From: Desulfobulbaceae bacterium UBA2775
Lineage (GTDB): Bacteria; Desulfobacterota; Desulfobulbia; Desulfobulbales; Desulfocapsaceae
Assembly (NCBI GenBank): GCA_002352445.1
Contig: DEIL01000020.1
Coordinates: 5,132-69,131, forward strand
Reading direction: 5' to 3'
Length of the DNA stretch: 64,000 nt
In this document: piece after piece, positions 47,439 to 54,013 of the stretch
How the letters are laid out: each line of letters begins with the position of its first letter
Numbering within the stretch: position 1 is the first letter of the stretch
Translations under genes and position numbers: made by a program
Notes under the pieces: generated by a model
Databases searched by the model: none
What the model saw: the letters and a program-made list of their open reading frames with translations, nothing else
What the model was told of the DNA's origin: nothing

Positions 47439-48395
47439 GTGACTGAAAGTATAAAAAAGAACTGGTTTCTGCTTGGTCTTGTCGCTGTTGTCCTTATGAC
47501 CCTTGCAGATACCAGAGGAATTTTAACAGGACCAGGGCTCTGGCTTAAGGCTCATAATGGTCCGGATTTCGTGATTATCCTTATTTTTTTTCTCTCCGGT
47601 CTGGTTCTTGATACCAGCAGGATTCGTGCGGGAGCCTCTGACTATAGAGGTACTCTGACAGCCCTTTTACTGATTTTCCTCATCGCTCCACTTCTCACCC
47701 TCCCCTTTACTCTCCTGCACCTCAGCACTGGTGTGCTCCTGGGCCTTTTCCTTGTCGCTGTTATGCCGACCACTCTCAGCAGCGGTGTCGTCATGACCGG
47801 AGGGGCAGGCGGAAATATGGCACATGCCCTGCTGATCACAATCATTGCCAACTCACTGGCTGTTTTTACCATTCCTTTTTCTCTTGGCTTACTGCTCAGT
47901 CTGACCGGGGATAACCGTATTATAGAAATAGAACAACTCCCTATAATGTTTAAAATAGCTAGCCGGGTGCTCCTGCCATTACTTGTCGGAATGATAGTTC
48001 GAAGAACATTAACATCCCTGCGTCCTTTTTTGCCATATACGGGAATTCTCAATCAGATCGGCATCCTTGCCATGGTCTGGATGGCACTCTGCAGAGGCAG
48101 AGAGGCAATTATATCCAATCTCGGGGCAGTTCTGCCGATTCTTTTAGTTATTTTCACCTTTCACCTGGTTTTAGTCCTGGCAGGCATGGTCATGGCCCAC
48201 TATGGAGATATCGGTAAGGGCCGAAGAGAAAGTGTGATCATTATGGGGGGGCAAAAAACCCTGGTGCTCTCGGTGATCCTGCAGGTATCACTTTTTCCTG
48301 AATATGGTATTGCACTTGTGGTCTGCGTTCTGCATCACATAGTCCATCTCATTATGGACGCATTTCTGACCCAACACTTAAAAGGGAAAAAATAA
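47439..48395 (+). CDS. SBF-like (bile acid:sodium symporter superfamily) transporter
   Basis: 318 residues from a GTG at 47439. Nine to ten hydrophobic segments, with the conserved FLSGLVLDTSRI, MPTTLSSGVVMTGGAGGNMAHALLI and VIIMGGQKTLVLSVIL blocks of the SBF-like family. Related carriers move organic anions or, in some bacteria and plant plastids, pyruvate, pantoate or thiamine precursors. Its position between thiB-thiP-thiQ and thiamine pyrophosphokinase hints at a thiamine-related substrate (inference). Confidence 0.85.
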   Translation: MTESIKKNWFLLGLVAVVLMTLADTRGILTGPGLWLKAHNGPDFVIILIFFLSGLVLDTSRIRAGASDYRGTLTALLLIFLIAPLLTLPFTLLHLSTGVLLGLFLVAVMPTTLSSGVVMTGGAGGNMAHALLITIIANSLAVFTIPFSLGLLLSLTGDNRIIEIEQLPIMFKIASRVLLPLLVGMIVRRTLTSLRPFLPYTGILNQIGILAMVWMALCRGREAIISNLGAVLPILLVIFTFHLVLVLAGMVMAHYGDIGKGRRESVIIMGGQKTLVLSVILQVSLFPEYGIALVVCVLHHIVHLIMDAFLTQHLKGKK

Positions 48396-48411
48396 TCACC
48401 CTGGCTGGCGG

Positions 48412-49320
48412 ATGAAACAACCTCACATTCGTACCTTTAGTTATCATTACAGAGAAAAGTATGGCCAGCCAATTGGTAAAATTGCGGTTGATATTGGCCA
48501 CCCCTGTCCAAACCGGGAAAAAGGTGGATGCATTTTCTGCAGATCAGCCAGCTTTACTCCCGCATATCTGCTTAAAACGGATAACATTACAGCACAGATA
48601 GCCAAAGGAAAGAAGTCTCCGCTGAAGGGAAGATTCAAAAACTACTTTACATACTTCCAACAGGAAACAGCCACTGCCATGGCTGCAGAGAAACTTCTTC
48701 CCATTTGTGATCTTGCACTGCGAGATTCCGACTGCATCGGGATAATAATCTCCACTCGTCCCGATTATATTGAAAATGAGTTTTTGAGCGGACTGGCCTC
48801 CCTTCTTGAATCAACCAAAAAAGAATGCCTCATTGAACTGGGGGTGCAGTCAGCGCACGAGAAAAGTCTCACCTTCCTCAATCGTAACCATAGTTTTGAA
48901 GATGTTAGAAGTGCAGTACAACGAATCAGGCAGTACAAAGTATTTGAAACAGGCGCCCATCTGATTTTCGGCATCCCAGGTGAAAATGAAGACGATATGA
49001 TAGCGACTGTTCAAAAAGTGTGCGGAATGGGAATCAATGCAATCAAGCTTCACCATCTGCAGGTTGTTCGAGATACTCCACTGCATGATATGTATGTCAG
49101 AAGAGAAGTTCGTCTTTTCAGTTTTGAAGAATATTGCCAACTCCTCCTGAAAATTCTTCCCTTTATCCCAGCTGAAGTGACAATTCACCGACTCTGTGCA
49201 ACATCACATCCGGATATACTGGTTGCACCAAGATGGAATATTCTTGCCGCTACCTTAAGCAAAAAGCTCATGGGAAAAATGACGGAAAATGGTATATATC
49301 AAGGAGATAAAAGCTACTAA
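48412..49320 (+). CDS. Radical SAM protein, YhcC/TIGR01212 family
   Basis: 302 residues. The cluster cysteines lie in GHPCPNREKGGCIFC, the unusual wider spacing of this family. Downstream are IIISTRPDYIE, LIELGVQSAHEKSLTFLNRNH, GAHLIFGIPGENEDDM and KLHHLQVVRDTPL. Members contain no known accessory domain and their substrates are not established. It begins 16 bp after the SBF-like gene. Co-transcription with the transporter is likely. Confidence 0.9.
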   Translation: MKQPHIRTFSYHYREKYGQPIGKIAVDIGHPCPNREKGGCIFCRSASFTPAYLLKTDNITAQIAKGKKSPLKGRFKNYFTYFQQETATAMAAEKLLPICDLALRDSDCIGIIISTRPDYIENEFLSGLASLLESTKKECLIELGVQSAHEKSLTFLNRNHSFEDVRSAVQRIRQYKVFETGAHLIFGIPGENEDDMIATVQKVCGMGINAIKLHHLQVVRDTPLHDMYVRREVRLFSFEEYCQLLLKILPFIPAEVTIHRLCATSHPDILVAPRWNILAATLSKKLMGKMTENGIYQGDKSY

Positions 49321-49395
49321 CGCAGGGCAAAACCCGCAACCCAAGGCTGCTAGACTGTTAGAGGGAATGAATATTTTGCTTTTCCTAAAAGCCTT

Positions 49396-49411
49396 CAGCC
49401 TAAAAGGCTAA
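49396..49411. other. Small hairpin in the radical SAM/thiN spacer
   Basis: AGCCT-aaa-AGGCT inside a longer region of partial complementarity (49342-49420). No clean T-tract follows, so this is a weak terminator candidate for the SBF-like/radical SAM unit. Confidence 0.3.
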
Positions 49412-49459
49412 CAGCCTGTTATTCGGTGTCAAACCAATACCTTCAGCACTTTTATTTTT

Positions 49460-49495
49460 TTGTTTTTTTATTACAGATTTTCTGAAGTAAGCCAG
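49460..49495 (+). repeat. 35-bp dispersed repeat, copy D
   Basis: Begins TTGTTTTTTTATTACAGATT, ends GAAGTAAGCCAG and stops 4 bp before the thiN start. The most diverged copy, with one extra T. Confidence 0.45.
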
Positions 49496-49499
49496 TAAA

Positions 49500-50150
49500 A
49501 TGAGAGCACACATTTTTGCCAACAGTCCACACCGTGAAAAGACCGGTTCCAGGATTCTCACGGGAAAAGAAGCCGACTTGATCATCGCTGTAGATGGTGG
49601 AGCAGAGCAATGTCGACAACTCAATATCACCCCGAACCTGCTCATAGGCGACCTTGACTCCATATCACCCCAGCTTGCCCGGGAATATACTCATTCAGGT
49701 GTGGAAATCATCCGCCATCCAAGCAGAAAAGATGCAACAGATCTTGAACTGGCGCTTGATCTGGCAATGACCAGAGGTGCTGGCGATGCTGAGCTATTTG
49801 GTGTATTGGGGGGAAGATGGGATATGAGCCTGTCAAATGTGATGCTTGCAGCCAGTGAAAAATACAGCCGGATGCGTATTTCTCTTTATGATGGAACCTG
49901 CAGGATGCATATTATCCATGGGGGATCTACTCTTAATTTTAAAGGAGTACCGGGACAGATAACTTCACTTATCCCCCTGTCTGACAATGTTCAAGGAGTC
50001 ACGATTACAGGATTTGAATATCTTCTAAAAAACAGTACCCTTCTCTTTGGCAGCAGCCGGGGAATCAGTAATATACTATTGAAAACAGAAGGCAGGATAA
50101 CCCTGAAAAGTGGTATCCTCCTGTGCATAGAAGAGCTGACACCCTCATAA
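49500..50150 (+). CDS. thiN: Thiamine pyrophosphokinase
   Basis: 216 residues. Transfers pyrophosphate from ATP to thiamine, making TPP. Hallmarks are IIAVDGGAEQCRQL, LLIGDLDSI, the KDATDLELALDLA metal-binding block and LGGRWDMSLSN, followed by the C-terminal thiamine-binding beta domain. With the riboswitch-controlled importer upstream, the locus encodes salvage: import of thiamine and direct pyrophosphorylation. No thiamine biosynthesis gene (thiC, thiE, thiD) is in the window. Confidence 0.92.
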   Translation: MRAHIFANSPHREKTGSRILTGKEADLIIAVDGGAEQCRQLNITPNLLIGDLDSISPQLAREYTHSGVEIIRHPSRKDATDLELALDLAMTRGAGDAELFGVLGGRWDMSLSNVMLAASEKYSRMRISLYDGTCRMHIIHGGSTLNFKGVPGQITSLIPLSDNVQGVTITGFEYLLKNSTLLFGSSRGISNILLKTEGRITLKSGILLCIEELTPS

Positions 50151-50216
50151 AATTGGATTCTTAGCTTCAGATTTTAAAATCTCGAACAAGCCATAACCTT
50201 AGCAAGGTGGCCCATA

Positions 50217-52040
50217 ATGAAAAATGACCTCCAGAGACTCATCGCTATTTTTGAAGCCATGGCAGACGGTGTCTGCATTGTTAACCAGGACTTAACCATT
50301 GAATTCATGAATTCGGTAATGGTGGAAAAATTTTGCGATGGCATTGGCACAAAATGTTACAAGACTCTCGAAAACCGTAATAAAATCTGCACCAATTGTG
50401 AAGCAGCAAGGGTATTTAACGGGGAAACGCTTCACCAGGAGGTGTACAATAAAATAGCCGATAAATTCTATGACATCGTCGAGGTACCCCTGAAAAACGA
50501 TGATGGAACCTTGTCTAAATTAAGTATTTTCCGGGATATATCACTAAAGAAAAAACAGGAAGAAAAACTAAAAGCTTCAGAAGAGCATTATAGAAGGCTG
50601 TTTGAGCTTGTCGGATGCGGTGTATTTATCAGCAGTAAAGAGGGAAAGTTTCTTGATGCCAATCTCGCGTTGCTGGAAATGCTTGGATATTCGAACAGGG
50701 AGGAGTTCCTGAGAATTGACATTGCCCATGATCTCTATATAAGGCCTGAAGACCGTCAGAGTTTTGTAGAGACCATTGAGCGGGAAGGGAATGTCATTGA
50801 CCTTGATGTGGAGTTTAAGAAAAGAGACGGCACCCCTATACCGGCACTTTTAACGGGGCATGTACGCTTTGATCACAAAGGGAATGTAACAGGCTATGAA
50901 GGGATCATTGTAGATCAAACCCTAAGAAAGCAGATGGAAAGGGAGGTCAGGGAAACAAACGATTTTCTAAACAATATTATCCATAGTTCAGCCAACTCTA
51001 TCATGGCCACAGATATGAAGGGGACTATTATCCTCTGGAATCAGTCTGCCGAAGAGATCCTCGGATACAAAACAAAAGATGTTGTCGGTAAACTCAACAT
51101 TACCAAAGTATACCCGGAAGGCATGGCAAAAAAAGTAATGGAGAAGATTCGTACAAATGAAAACGATCGTAAAGGCCTCCTGAAATTTTATCCTGTAGTT
51201 TTTGTCAAACAGGATGGGACAATTGCTGAAGGTAACCTCTCCGCATCTATTGTTTATGATGAAAACCATAATGAAATAGCCACTGTTGGAATATTTACAG
51301 ACTTAAAAGAAAGACTGGAGATGGAAAGACGGCTAAAAACAACTCAAGAGCAGTTGCTGCAATCTGAAAAACTAGCGGCAATGGGCCGCCTTACCTCCCA
51401 AATCGCCCATGAATTGAATAATCCGTTATACGGCATAATGAACACTCTTGAGCTGATGAAAACCGAAATCTCTCCTGACAATAAACGGAGAAAATTACTG
51501 GAAATGGCGCTTTCGGAAATTGTCCGGCTCAGTGAATTGCTTCGTAAAATGCTGACCTTTTCAAAGCCTGACCAGAAAGAAAAACAGCCTGTTGATATCA
51601 ATACGATTCTTGATGAGATGCTCCTTTTGCATAAAAAACAGTTCCGTGAAAACGATATCATAATCTCAATGACCTTATCCAGTGAATTGGAGCTGGTCTA
51701 TGCGTCAAAAAACCAGTTGCGTCAGGTTTTTCTGAATATTTTTAATAATGCCGGCGACGCCATGCCGGCTGGCGGGACATTAGCTGTGGAGACAAACACC
51801 GCAGGTGGAGAGATTGTTATTGAAATATCAGACACCGGGCTTGGCATTAAAGAAGAAAATATTAATAAAATATTCGATGCATTCTTTACCACGAAAAGCA
51901 GTGTGAAAGGGGTTGGCCTTGGTCTGTCTGTCTGCTATGGTTTTATCGTAGAGCATGGCGGAGATATCAAGGTTGAAAGCAAAGAAGGTTCCGGTACGAA
52001 GTTCACAATCACACTGCCTATCCACAATCATCCCCAATAA
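50217..52040 (+). CDS. Multi-PAS sensor histidine kinase
   Basis: 607 residues, no transmembrane segment, so cytoplasmic. Three PAS domains (about 5-115, 120-240, 245-365). The first holds a cysteine group (CYKTLENRNKICTNC), which could bind a metal, cluster or haem, or sense redox. Then a HisKA domain with His398 (SQIAHELNNPL) and a HATPase domain with the N-box FLNIFNNAGDA, DTGLGI and GVGLGLSVCYGF. The gene order (kinase, then the HTH-receiver protein 325 bp downstream) suggests a two-component pair controlling the methyl-branch operon. Confidence 0.92.
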   Translation: MKNDLQRLIAIFEAMADGVCIVNQDLTIEFMNSVMVEKFCDGIGTKCYKTLENRNKICTNCEAARVFNGETLHQEVYNKIADKFYDIVEVPLKNDDGTLSKLSIFRDISLKKKQEEKLKASEEHYRRLFELVGCGVFISSKEGKFLDANLALLEMLGYSNREEFLRIDIAHDLYIRPEDRQSFVETIEREGNVIDLDVEFKKRDGTPIPALLTGHVRFDHKGNVTGYEGIIVDQTLRKQMEREVRETNDFLNNIIHSSANSIMATDMKGTIILWNQSAEEILGYKTKDVVGKLNITKVYPEGMAKKVMEKIRTNENDRKGLLKFYPVVFVKQDGTIAEGNLSASIVYDENHNEIATVGIFTDLKERLEMERRLKTTQEQLLQSEKLAAMGRLTSQIAHELNNPLYGIMNTLELMKTEISPDNKRRKLLEMALSEIVRLSELLRKMLTFSKPDQKEKQPVDINTILDEMLLLHKKQFRENDIIISMTLSSELELVYASKNQLRQVFLNIFNNAGDAMPAGGTLAVETNTAGGEIVIEISDTGLGIKEENINKIFDAFFTTKSSVKGVGLGLSVCYGFIVEHGGDIKVESKEGSGTKFTITLPIHNHPQ

Positions 52041-52113
52041 CCCAGCGTTTCCTTCCTATCTTCATAATTTTCTCTTTCCTGTTTTTCTACGGTTTTTAAG
52101 AATAAAAAAATAT

Positions 52114-52136
52114 CTGATTACGTACGAAAATCAGCT
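52114..52136. repeat. Diverged solo copy of the MITE terminal repeat
   Basis: CTGATTACGTACGAAAATCA followed by GCT matches the terminal repeat at 10131-10153 with two substitutions. Its ends also pair with each other (CTGATT / AATCAG). No second terminal repeat was found nearby, so it is a relic or an unrelated use of the same motif. Confidence 0.5.
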
Positions 52137-52171
52137 GGCTTTTTCGTCATTCTGAAAATAAACCAAACTAA

Positions 52172-52198
52172 ATCTATAATATCTATAATATCTGTAAT
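52172..52198 (+). repeat. Iteron cluster 1: three 9-bp direct repeats
   Basis: ATCTATAAT, ATCTATAAT, ATCTGTAAT in perfect tandem. The same unit is repeated at 52312-52338. Both clusters lie in the 325-bp spacer upstream of the HTH-receiver gene. Confidence 0.75.
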
Positions 52199-52296
52199 TA
52201 ATTTCTGAGCACCTTGGCCAATCCTCCATGTTATTTACCTTATATTTAGGTATATATCACAAATACTGTCATAATTATATTTTCTACAAAAAATGC

Positions 52297-52325
52297 TTGA
52301 CAATAGATATATTCTATAATATCTA
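52297..52325 (+). promoter_or_regulatory. Predicted promoter overlapped by iteron cluster 2
   Basis: TTGACA (52297-52302), 17-bp spacer, TATCTA (52320-52325). The -10 region lies inside the second iteron cluster, so a protein bound to the iterons would compete with RNA polymerase. Confidence 0.45.
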
Positions 52326-52338
52326 TAATAAATATAAT
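52312..52338 (+). repeat. Iteron cluster 2: three 9-bp direct repeats
   Basis: TTCTATAAT, ATCTATAAT, AAATATAAT in tandem, 114 bp after the end of cluster 1 and 27 bp before the GTG start of the HTH-receiver gene. Same orientation and phase as cluster 1. Confidence 0.75.
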
Positions 52339-52365
52339 AACAGTACTTAAAGAAAAGGAATTGCC

Positions 52366-52938
52366 GTGGAAGATATATTAACAGTAGCGAAAGCAAGCGA
52401 CTATTGCCAGGTCTCTCCAAAAACCATTATCAATTGGGTGGAAGCCGGTCATATCGAGGCTTACAAGACAGTTGGCGGGCATCGTCGCATCAAAAAGAAC
52501 AATCTTGAAGCGTTCATGGAAAAACAGGGCATCCCCATTCCCAAAAACGAAATGAAAGAGAAAAGAAAAAGAATACTGGTTGTTGATGATGATCCAATTA
52601 TTGTTGAAACCATAGTAATGGCCCTGGAAGAAGATGAATTCGACTATGAAGTCATTTCCGCATCTGATGGATTTGAGGCAGGGCTTCAGGTCAACCACTT
52701 TAAACCCCATCTCCTGATTCTTGACATAATGATGCCAGACATCAAAGGCTACGAAGTCTGCAAAAAAGTCAAATCGAATCCCGAAACAAAACATACCAGA
52801 ATTATCGTGCTTTCAGCATATTTGGATGAAGAAAAATTTAAACAAATGAAGGAGTATGGCGCTGATGTCTGTTTTTCAAAGCCGCTGCCATTGCCCCAAC
52901 TCAGGGAAGAAGTGGCCCGCCTGCTGGAACTGAAATAA
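52366..52938 (+). CDS. Response regulator with N-terminal excisionase/MerR-type HTH
   Basis: 190 residues from a GTG at 52366, preceded by AAGGAA. Residues about 1-55 form an excisionase/BldC-type winged HTH (TVAKASDYCQVSPKTIINWVEAGHIEAYKTVGGHRRI read across 52381-52491). Residues about 68-188 form a complete receiver with VVDDDP, the phospho-acceptor Asp120 (LLILDIMMPDIKG), LSAY and CFSKPLP. DNA-binding domains normally follow receivers, so this order is unusual. Small HTH domains of this type bind direct repeats, which matches the 9-bp iterons upstream (inference: autoregulation). It is followed 46 bp later by metF paralogue 1. Confidence 0.88.
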   Translation: MEDILTVAKASDYCQVSPKTIINWVEAGHIEAYKTVGGHRRIKKNNLEAFMEKQGIPIPKNEMKEKRKRILVVDDDPIIVETIVMALEEDEFDYEVISASDGFEAGLQVNHFKPHLLILDIMMPDIKGYEVCKKVKSNPETKHTRIIVLSAYLDEEKFKQMKEYGADVCFSKPLPLPQLREEVARLLELK

Positions 52939-52984
52939 AGAACTGTGCGTGCTTTTTCGTGTTTATCGATGCAAGGAGGTAAAA

Positions 52985-53860
52985 GTGAAATTAAAGGATG
53001 CACTGGAAAAAAATCAATTTATTGTTACTTCCGAAGTCCAATCACCGGTTGAAGATGATCCTGAAAAGCTTATACAAAATTTGCAACTCATTCGAGGTCG
53101 TGTTGACGGCGTTTCTGTATCAGAAATTGAAATCGACGGTGTAGTTGGAGATACCATAAAGACCTGCGACCTTCTTAAAAAAAGTAAGTTCGATCCCATT
53201 TACCAAACAACGACCCGTCAAAAAAACAGGCTGCAACTGCAGAAAGACCTCATCAATGCTCATGAAGCCGGCATCGAAAACCTGCTTGTTTTTACAGAAG
53301 ACTACCGCCTCACCGGAGACAGCCTTCAGGAAATGATGTTTTTCCATGTTGATGCCGGAAAGCTTTCTTCTGTTTTAGACCATCTGAAGGAAGGCCATAC
53401 CGTAGAGGGGGATGCCCTTCCCGAAAAAACTGAATTTTTGCTTGGCTCAGGAGTGGAATCTTCCTGGGGGAAAAACGTTCCAGACCTGGAAATGAAGGAA
53501 ATGGAAGAAATGACAAAAATTGGAACAGGTTATTTTCTAACAACACCGGTTTTCAATCTGGATTCATTTGAAAAATTCATTAAAAACGTCAACACCTTCG
53601 GAGTCCCTGTCATTGCGGAAGTCCTGATCATCAGAACAGCGGGAATGGGCCAGTTTCTAAACCGACATATGAAGCCCGGCCTGGTACCGGACTGGGTCAT
53701 AAAAAAACTTTCCCAGGCTCCGGAAAAACAAAAGGCGTCCATAGAAATTTTCGCCGATATTGTTTCAGGCCTTAAGGATTTATGCCAGGGAGTGCACATT
53801 ATCTCAATAGGTGGAGAACAGCGACTGAGACAATATCTGGATGCAGCGAAATTAAAATAA
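52985..53860 (+). CDS. metF: Methylenetetrahydrofolate reductase-like protein, divergent paralogue 1
   Basis: 291 residues from a GTG at 52985, preceded by GGAGG; an upstream start at 52949 is not supported. MetF TIM-barrel fold with TSEVQSP (catalytic-Glu position kept), TTRQKNRLQLQKDLINAHEAGIENLL (read as 53209-53286) and FTEDY, which keeps the Asp of the usual GD motif. In the TQxxFD region of typical MetF proteins it reads TTPVFN, so the folate-contacting Gln is replaced. It may bind a different C1 carrier, act as a structural partner or be a specialised isozyme. First enzyme gene of the operon. Confidence 0.8.
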   Translation: MKLKDALEKNQFIVTSEVQSPVEDDPEKLIQNLQLIRGRVDGVSVSEIEIDGVVGDTIKTCDLLKKSKFDPIYQTTTRQKNRLQLQKDLINAHEAGIENLLVFTEDYRLTGDSLQEMMFFHVDAGKLSSVLDHLKEGHTVEGDALPEKTEFLLGSGVESSWGKNVPDLEMKEMEEMTKIGTGYFLTTPVFNLDSFEKFIKNVNTFGVPVIAEVLIIRTAGMGQFLNRHMKPGLVPDWVIKKLSQAPEKQKASIEIFADIVSGLKDLCQGVHIISIGGEQRLRQYLDAAKLK

Positions 53861-53893
53861 GAACAACCAGCCATAACTCAAATCCTTCATTAC

Positions 53894-53925
53894 CCGGTCA
53901 TTCCCGCGCAGGCGGGAATGACCGG
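53894..53925. repeat. REP-like palindrome, copy 2
   Basis: Perfect 14-bp arms CCGGTCATTCCCGC / GCGGGAATGACCGG with a GCAG loop, between metF paralogue 1 and the FdhA/NuoG-like gene. It could stall or stabilise the operon transcript; no T-tract is present. Confidence 0.8.
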
Positions 53926-54013
53926 ATGGTGCAGAATTTCAGTGGTTACGAATTTGTCAAAAATAGGTATCTATCGAATAACTTAAAATGCCTGTAAATG
54001 AGGAGCCAGCCTC

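Noticed and set aside
52172..52338. Plasmid-type replication origin based on iterons
   Set aside because: No Rep gene or DnaA boxes are evident; the iterons flank a promoter of an HTH-receiver gene, so regulation is a simpler explanation.
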